64,000 bases of DNA, from the NCBI GenBank assembly GCA_012845835.1, contig JABAKD010000019.1:3597532-3661531 (forward strand), given 5' to 3'. The notes under the pieces are model-generated. The model was not told the DNA's origin. It saw nothing but the letters and a program-made list of their open reading frames with translations, and searched no databases. Shown one piece after another: positions 1-64,000 of the stretch (positions are counted from its first letter, which is position 1; each line of letters starts with the position of its first letter). The translations under genes were made by a program, and so were the position numbers. Source of the DNA: Undaria pinnatifida (Eukaryota; Sar; Phaeophyceae; Laminariales; Alariaceae).

Positions 1-308
1 CATGGTCGCACGACTACGGCCATGTACAAACTGCCGTGCGATCCCCCCCCCCCCCCCCCCCCCCCCAAACGCGGAAATCCGCCTCACAAAGTGCTTCTTA
101 GTAGGATGCAGCTCGCTCTTCATGCGACTCGCCGAACACCTCGTGGCCCGCTCGCGCTTGGTGTGCGCGCGATGTCCTGCTTGGTCAGTGAAATTAAGAG
201 CACGACGACGTGCTCTTCCTTCGCGGATTGTAGGGATGCGAGAGCCAAGGGTCCTAAGGTGCCCAACCGCTATGAATGGAATGAGTCCCCCCCCCCCTCC
301 CATCCTCT

Positions 309-475
309 CTAGACTCGGATGTTTACGCGTGTAAAAACTGTAACGCGTGTGTTGTTTTTTTCATTTTATTGTGTCGAGAACCACCCCATCCTGCCCGGCC
401 CGTTCCTCCTCCCCCCCCCCTCCAGACGTGGATGCTTATGCGCGAAAAAACTGAAGCCCGTTTTTTTTTTTTTGT
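309..475. repeat. Imperfect intronic tandem duplication
   Basis: AGACTCGGATGTTTACGCG at 309 onwards and AGACGTGGATGCTTATGCG at 423 onwards are followed by matching AAAAACTG and poly-T stretches. The second copy supplies the pyrimidine tract for TMC exon 1. Confidence 0.5.
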
Positions 476-492
476 GTGTGTCGGAACACCAG

Positions 493-57873
<57,381 letters not shown>

Positions 57874-58181
57874 AAACCAAAAGCAAAAACGCTGGGGGGA
57901 ACCAATCCCCCCCCCTATAAATTCTTCTATATGGTTAATTTTTTAACATTTCGTACGAGGTGATAGAGTGGGCTAAATGTCGCAATAGATTGTCCCAGAG
58001 TTTCTCAGACAGATGCAGTTGACTGAGGGGTATACAACATCAGTCGGCCCGCAGCACCGCAAGGCTACAAGTGTACGAGGGCTTGTCGGGATGAACGCGT
58101 CCCACTGGACATTGCCCTCAAACCAGTCCCAGACAGGTAGGTAGATGTGGGTGGAGTTTGCAATAGAGAACGTTGCTGTGT

Positions 58182-58459
58182 ATGGCACGGGATGCGGTGA
58201 AGGTGTACCCTTCTTTTTTTCTGAGGTTCCTAACCATTTGAGGATTAAACCACTCCATACCTCGCCCAAAAACGTATCAAGCATGAACTGAAAGTGCGAT
58301 CCGACGATCAAAGCGTGTCATCTAGGCACATCAAAAAGTATTCAGATCGGAAAACAAGAACATGTGACATTCCGGTGGTTTGGGTTAACAAGGAACCCCG
58401 TCATTCAGAAACCGATTTTGCCGAAACGTCCCGCCTCGGCTATCGTAACACGCGCCGTG
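58182..58459 (+). mobile_element. MITE A copy
   Basis: GGCACGGGATGCGGTGAAGG left, core GGTTTGGGTTAACAAGGAAC, right CGGCTATCGTAACACGCGCC. Downstream of the TMC gene. Confidence 0.65.
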
Positions 58460-58828
58460 TGGTTTACATAATGGCTTCCACCACTGGAATACCCGCTACC
58501 CACCGCTACGAACACGATCGGTCCAGCCTGTGGGAATCTCGAGGAAATAATGGGATCGTGCCCGCCCGCCTATTGAAACCTCTTACATGTTTGATGGCAC
58601 GTACAACCGTGTATCAGCTCGTAGCTGGTGTACGCTCGTAGGCTCGCTTTCGGATGACCCGATGAAGACACAACCTGTGTGATTGGAGAGGCAAACGCAG
58701 GCCACGATTAGGTGAGCCTGTAGAGGAAGAGCTACAGATGAAGCGGAGAAGATGTTGGTCGGCGAGCCCAAGCCGATGCTGATTGGTTGATTTGCTTTGC
58801 TCCGCAGATGAAAGCTGATGGTGAGCAA

Positions 58829-58862
58829 AGGTACGGATGTGGAGATGTGGAGATGTGGAGTG
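58829..58862. repeat. 9-bp tandem repeat
   Basis: ATGTGGAG/GATGTGGAG units, about three and a half copies. Confidence 0.7.
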
Positions 58863-59229
58863 GACACGCGAGGGCCGTGCGCATGTGCGCTACTTGTAGC
58901 TTAAAAAAAACAAGCTATGATCCCAAGAAAGCAAGACCCCCACAACGCGAGACCCTACAGCCTCATTGTTTAATAAACTACAGTCGTATCTCAGGGTACG
59001 TAATACCATGACCCTACGTAGCCTACGTTGTTACTTGAGCAACCACTCGTATCTTAACTATCTTGCTACCGGTTCCCGGAGGATACTGAAGGCTGTCCCT
59101 CTCACTGTGTACGAGTACGTAATACACATTATCTTTCCAGAGCCATCCATGCCGCTGCTTGCCCCCCCCCCCCGCGCCCCGAACGCCCCCTCCTTCCCCA
59201 CCACCCGCACCATCGCCGAGACCTAGCAC

Positions 59230-59895
59230 CACACGTATAACACACCCCTACATCTATGCCACCTGAAGCCCTCCCCCCCCCCCCCCCCACCTTCCCCCCC
59301 CCGGCCCCATCCCCCACTTCCCCACCCCCCCACCCCATCCCACCCCCACCCCCTCGAACACTCCGCCCTCTACTCACTAATTGTACGACTTGCCCCAGGA
59401 TATACATGATAAACTGATGCATTCTTTCCGAATCGTCACATTTATCCCCTTAAAAGAGTGTATATTTTCCACGCACAGATTGAGCTGCCCCACCCGCCCC
59501 CCCCCCCGCCCCCCCCCCCCCCCCGCCTTCCCCCCCCTCCTCCAACCCCGCCCCTTTTGATCAAAACCAGGCCCCCACGTCCTTCGAAACTCCGCCCTCC
59601 CCTCACCGGTTATTCGACTTGCAGGATTCACTTGATAAACGGATGCATTTCCTTCCACAGCTGTCAGATTTTGTCCCCCTTAGAAACGGGTTTATAGTTT
59701 CCGCGCACAGACTGCCTAACATCACCCTGTTGACCTTGATAGCTACACTGTAGTTGTAAGGGGAGTCGCCGACCTATATCCTTAATGAGGACACACAACC
59801 CGTGATACGAGTACGCGCGATCGGAGTATCACACACAGCTTGCAAAGATGAGTTTCGACAAAGCCTTCGATTTCGCAGCTGGAGAGTATTTTCAT
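59230..59895 (-). repeat. Family F, longest copy
   Basis: Two C-rich units (C runs at 59272 and 59500; CAGGATTCACTTGATAAACG at 59622) and the terminal domain ending TTTCGCAGCTGGAGAG. Confidence 0.8.
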
Positions 59896-59899
59896 TCTT

Positions 59900-60510
59900 T
59901 ATAACATACCAGATATTGGATGTGATTTAGCCTGTGAACTACTGTGTATCACATATCCAAGACACAACTGAGAACTCTGCTGTGTATCATATACCTCAAA
60001 GATACTAATAATACTGCTGAGCCTTCTGCTTGCTAAATACCGCATCGATGATCGACATCTAACAGACTGAAAACTGTATGTTGTACGAACAACTCGCAAT
60101 GTATACCAGATGGCTTTTAGTGTTATCAAGGAACAACAAAGATGGTTACTCACAAGTATAATCTTTAGTACCTCCTCCCGTTAAGTTAACACTTTCTCAC
60201 TCTGCGTTACATGCTACTAACTCCAAAACTGAAATGCATGCAGCAACAATGATAAATGTTGCGAGGGAAATGGTTTGCGTAGAGCAAACATATCTCGCTA
60301 AAATACCCAAGGGGTGAACACAAAGAAAGCGGACACGAAAAATCCTGCCCTGACACTGTACGTGCTTCTGCATGTTTATTCGAGTTAACTTACTAGCTCA
60401 CAATACTAGAATCATCAGACGTGAACCATATCCCGGTCGGTTTAACAACCAAGGAATAGAAGATGTTTGCAGCAGTATAAAGCAGTTAATGCGTTCATCA
60501 TTCCGCAACC
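59900..60510. other. Intergenic stretch with nothing recognised
   Basis: AT-richer DNA with no repeat family or credible coding segment. Confidence 0.4.
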
Positions 60511-60512
60511 TT

Positions 60513-60560
60513 GTTGGTGTGGACGTTGTCGGTGTAGACGTTGTTGATATAGACGTCGTT
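60513..60560. repeat. 18-bp tandem repeat
   Basis: GTTGGTGTGGACGTTGTC-type unit repeated about two and a half times. Confidence 0.7.
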
Positions 60561-61199
60561 AGACGTGCTTGGTCCGTTGTTCGTCGCTTAGCGCTAGAGG
60601 CTTAACTTTATCTTGAAGTCGCCTTTGCCTCAAAACTGATTGCCGTCATCAGCTTCTTCCTCCACTATTAATGTTGCAGCCAACTTCTGCATCTTGGCCT
60701 TGATTTTTATGGGCTCTCTGTTCGGGAAGGAGAGGAAGCCTGAGGCTGGCTTGCGGGTGTACACGAAGGCCGGAGAAGTCGCCAGCGGCTCCTGATCGTC
60801 CTGTGTTGATTCCGCAAATCCTGTCTCGGGGTTTTCCCGCCGCTGTCACTTTGATGTGAGCGTGTGAACCTCCTCCTGACGGTTGGTGTCGTTGTCAAGC
60901 TTGCCTCCAGAGCGTCGTTCAAAGGTAGCTCGTGCGATCCCGGGTGAAGCCGACGTTGTCAATCCATCAACCTTTGTTTGGCTCACCTGATGGGTCGGTG
61001 GTCCCAGATGGCGATGCTCCAGCGATTCCAATGGACCCATGTGAGATGCTGTTTTGGTTCAGCTGATCCTCCGATTATCCAAGATGAAGTGATCGAGTGA
61101 TCACCGGATGCAGTTGCTCCCATGTGCGATGGTGATCCCGATGACGTTGCTCCGAAGATCCCATACGAAGATGCCTGGTGGTTCCAGGTCCGGTGATGA

Positions 61200-62890
61200 T
61201 TCCCGGGCTCAAGTGGTTCCAGGCGATGTTGACCCGTGAAGTGGATGGCATCTTGGTATATCGTTGGGGATTTTAATCACCTGGTTTTCCTCCTCCGAGA
61301 TCCGAAGCGGGTCTCTCTCGGTGCAGGTGACCTTTGCACACATAGTCGGGGTGGGGCGCCTCCGAGGCCCCTTTGACGTGCGGGTTGTAGAAGGTATCCT
61401 CGACGTCTGAATTGGGTCTGGTACTGGTGGTCTCGTGATGCGGTACATTCGGTTCGACCCCAGCCGTAATAGATTGTGCACCCCCGGGCGAAGTACCGGG
61501 TGTAGCTTCTGACAAGGACACGCCAACTCTTTTGCTGTAGAGTGTTCCGTGTTCCAGACCTGGATGACGATTCTCTAATCTCTGGTGATGACGACGTTTT
61601 TTCTTCTGATGAGGATGCTCCAGCTCCCGTCGATGACGCTCCGGCTGTTGTACATGACTTTTCCTCTTCCAGAACGTTGCTCTCGTATTGGTGTAGCATG
61701 ACCTGGACTAGCGCAAAATGCGCTCCGTCTCAGTGACAGTGGCTTCCTCGGGCGTGATGTCCGGAATTTGCGCATGCTGGCACGCAGTCTCCTCGACAGT
61801 AGCCTCTTTTTTAGGCATTTTGTTTCCGCCTGTTGGTGTGCACGCCTTCTGGGTCGCAAGCTGCAATCCATACCGCGCGGATGCCCTCTTCCGTTGAGGC
61901 GTGACTGTCGTGGTGTGCTCCATGGCAACGTCGGAGCTGGTGCAGAATTCTTGGATCTCTTTCAAGGTGCAATCGCCTCGATTGGCGTCGTCGCTTGTTT
62001 GTCTGTGCTGCAGAACCCTACAGCAGGCAGGCATTCATTGATGACGTATCGGCCGTGCCGCCCAGGGAGCGAAGAAATACTTCGTAAGAGCATGCGGCCT
62101 TGACCTTTGGGTGTTGGGCGAGCGGGCGCGAATTGTTGCTGTCGAAATGCAAGTGGGGGTTTACCATCTCGAGGATACTGCTTTCCCTGATTGCATTGCT
62201 TTGATGGAGGAGGAGACGCTGCGTTCCAGTCCAGGTACGAAAATGGCCGAGATGCGAACAGGGATACGCTGGTGCCAGCCTGGACGATGACGTACCCCCA
62301 GATGGTGCCTGTTGCTGTTGAGAATACCTTCTTGTTTCCGTTGGTCGCGATTGTCTTCGGCTCCTCTAGCTTCTTGAAATCCCTCATGCTTTTCCGCCGT
62401 CAGTCGTGGAAACACCTCCTCGTCTATCAAGTCGTCCGACGCGCCGCTGTCCACAATCCTCGTGAACAAGTCGCGGTTGGGGTGAAAACCCCTGTTGCCG
62501 CTGCCAGCCAGCAGCCCTGTAAACGCGAATCCCTCTTCGAAACTGTAATCGAAGTTGAGCGACGGCTTTTCTTCGTCGTTGGCGGGGCGCGTGCTGGCGC
62601 CCTGTGCAGCAGATACGGTGTGAGCGCGTCCACTCTGTGGTGGACGTGGCACTCCTTGTTTGCATATTCCTTATCGTCGTGAAAGGTAGTCAGTCGTGTG
62701 TACAGTAACACCGTTTGTACTGAGCTCCAACGTTGGATACTGCCTTGTTGCCCATTGAAGATTCCTTGTTCATCTAGTTGTCATGGGTGCCAGTGGATCT
62801 GGTGTCGTTGTCGTCCTTCCCTTTTCAGCAGTTGCGAGCGTATTGCCCTTGCTTGTTTCGCAATGACTGCAAGTCGATGACGCAGTCATG
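61200..62890 (-). pseudogene. LTR-retrotransposon gag-protease relic
   Basis: Reading leftward: a broken zinc knuckle at 62827-62871 (C-S-H-C, then after a one-base frame slip G-Q-Y-A-R-N-C, with Q in place of the usual His). Then IVDSGASDDLIDEEVFPRL with the retropepsin-type D-S-G at about 62437-62451. Then KKLEEPKTIATNGNKKVFS and GTIWGY in a second frame, and RISAIFVPGL back in the first. Beyond 62000 the frame is acidic and repetitive. No integrase or reverse transcriptase is visible. Inactive by frameshifts; the protease plus FVPGL stretch suggests a copia-like layout, but this is uncertain. Confidence 0.65.
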
Positions 62891-63344
62891 GCTACGGCAC
62901 TAAAAGAGATCTCGGCGTCGCTGTTGCGCGAAAGATCATCCAACTATAGATGGCGCATCGTGCTTTGCATCTGATCGAGACGTCAAATGTTGGGTCTCGG
63001 TACATCATCATTTTGACGTCCTTGTTCTCCGCCGTGAATCTTTGAACTTGTACGTCCTTAAATCTGCGGTCGGAGATAGAGGCTCGCCCCTCTTCTCGGG
63101 CTCAGAGCGCGCGACCGTCTTTTCCATGAACTAAGAGTCCGAATCTTCTCCATGCTTCATGTCGGAGTTGACGAGCTTGTCCATTTTCGCCCGGATCCAA
63201 TCGTCAGTGATCTTGTCGTGCTCAGCCACAAAGGAGCTCCACCAGAAGCTTCCGCCGCACCCACTACCGTGGAACGGCTCGGGTGCCAAGTAGAGGTGTG
63301 GGGACGTGACTGGTGTAGAGTGACATCGTTAGGATAGTCGACTC

Positions 63345-63938
63345 GAGTCATCCTGCGGTGTAGGGGTTGCAGTTTTTGGGGCAAAACGTTTCTGTCCATG
63401 GTCTCGAGCTCCCCTCAGGTGAGAGGTAAAACATTTCTGTGCACGGTCTTGAGCTCCCCTCAGGTGGGGAACTTACACGTGCTACGATGATAGAGGTACC
63501 AGCACTTTTTGCCAATTTTTTTTTCTGAATGACGGGGCTCCGTAAGCCAGAATTGTCGGAAAAGCAACATTTTTTCTTTCGGCATGATGTTCTCGTTCGT
63601 GCACCTAAGCCATGGGATTTTTCATGCCCGGTATATTGCAGTTTTATGTTTCCTCCAAAATCAATTCTTGGGAGAGGTCTTAAGCTCCCGGAATGAGGAA
63701 CCTCAGAAAAAAAGTGGTGCATCTCGATCGTAGCACGCGTCGAACTACCGAGCTATCCAGATACTCTTTGTGCGAGATTTTTTTTGTTTTTTTAGACATA
63801 TCACAGAAGGGTTGGTCGGGTTGCGTGAAAACGAACATGTTGAGCTCTTCTTCGTGTTTCTTCGGTTGAGATGTTGAGCTCTTCTTCGTGTTAGGAGCTG
63901 AGAAACCCCTGCGGCACTTCCTAGCGTGGGATGACGCA
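63345..63938 (+). mobile_element. Family D split by a nested MITE A
   Basis: Left part GAGTCATCCTGCGGTGTAGG to 63474, including a 55-bp internal duplication (AAAAC-TTTCTGT-CA-GGTCT-GAGCTCCCCT). Right part 63742 to CTAGCGTGGGATGACG, with GGTCGGGTTGCGTGAAAACG inside and its own 44-bp duplication (TTGAGCTCTTCTTCGTGT). Confidence 0.75.
63475..63741 (-). mobile_element. MITE A nested in family D
   Basis: ACACGTGCTACGATGATAGAGG type left end to CTCGATCGTAGCACGCGTC. Flanks GAACTTAC (left) and GAACTACC (right) could be a decayed 8-bp target-site duplication. Confidence 0.82.
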
Positions 63939-64000
63939 CGCAGTCAGACCGTGGACTGTGGGGAGCCACACCCTTTGCTGCGCGCGCGAGAGAGAGAGAG

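Noticed and set aside
106-189. Possible upstream TMC exon near the left edge
   Set aside because: One frame is open and a GTCAGT donor-like site exists at about 184, but there is no acceptor I trust or family similarity to confirm it.
61542-61736. Asp/Ser-rich + strand open frame
   Set aside because: It is antisense to the gag-protease relic and mirrors an acidic/serine-rich stretch of it.

Overview
The window is a piece of a repeat-rich nuclear genome from a eukaryote. Genes are interrupted by spliceosomal GT-AG introns, exons favour G/C-ending codons, and the sequence between exons is almost entirely transposon debris, minisatellites and homopolymer tracts. The gene content and retroelement types fit a protist such as a large-genome alga (possibly a stramenopile). 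That placement is inference; no marker in the window proves it. There is no bacterial-style operon, rRNA array or CRISPR array. One protein-coding gene can be read with confidence. It lies on the + strand, runs from before the left edge (first visible exon at 493) to a stop codon at 57873, and I read it as a TMC (transmembrane channel-like) family membrane protein. Nineteen exons (18 firm, one tentative) of 60 to 177 nt encode about 731 residues, with intron phases that agree at every junction. Coding sequence is about 3.8% of the gene span, and introns run from about 0.3 to 9.3 kb. The order is: N-terminal coiled coil and basic region (493-6358), pre-TM1 segment and TM1-TM2 (7571-15775), cytoplasmic loop (17349-19976), TM3-TM5 (29238-35868), TMC-signature region and TM6-TM8 (40735-46246), TM9, a cysteine-rich loop and TM10 (48309-55497), and a short coiled-coil tail (57726-57873). 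The introns hold several recurring short elements, named here for convenience. Family A is a 220-300 bp MITE with terminal inverted repeats (TIRs) close to GACGCGTGCTACGATAGAGG, present in about 50 copies in both orientations. Family B is a MITE of about 250 bp with a variable poly-G end. Family C carries the palindrome CACTCGCGCGAGTG. Family D has CATCCCACGGTAG ends. Families E, F and H are further repeats. There are also two miniature LTR (TRIM-type) families, TRIM1 (370 bp, 84-bp LTRs, three copies) and TRIM2 (950 bp, 268-bp LTRs, one copy). A broken, 5'-truncated LINE lies at 22652-24240, and a decayed gag-protease relic on the - strand occupies 61200-62890. The most unusual pattern is that one internal segment of MITE A has been amplified in tandem several times: an 84-bp satellite of about 1.95 kb (31.7-33.66 kb), a 76-bp array with an alternating 152-bp higher-order unit (21.8-22.1 kb), a 19-bp array (19.2 kb) and two tandem near-complete copies (36.85-37.29 kb). 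Nested insertions (A in B, A in D, C in A, C plus D in A, E in A, LINE in A) give a relative order of transposition events. Downstream of the TMC gene (57.9-64 kb) I see repeats and the retroelement relic only.
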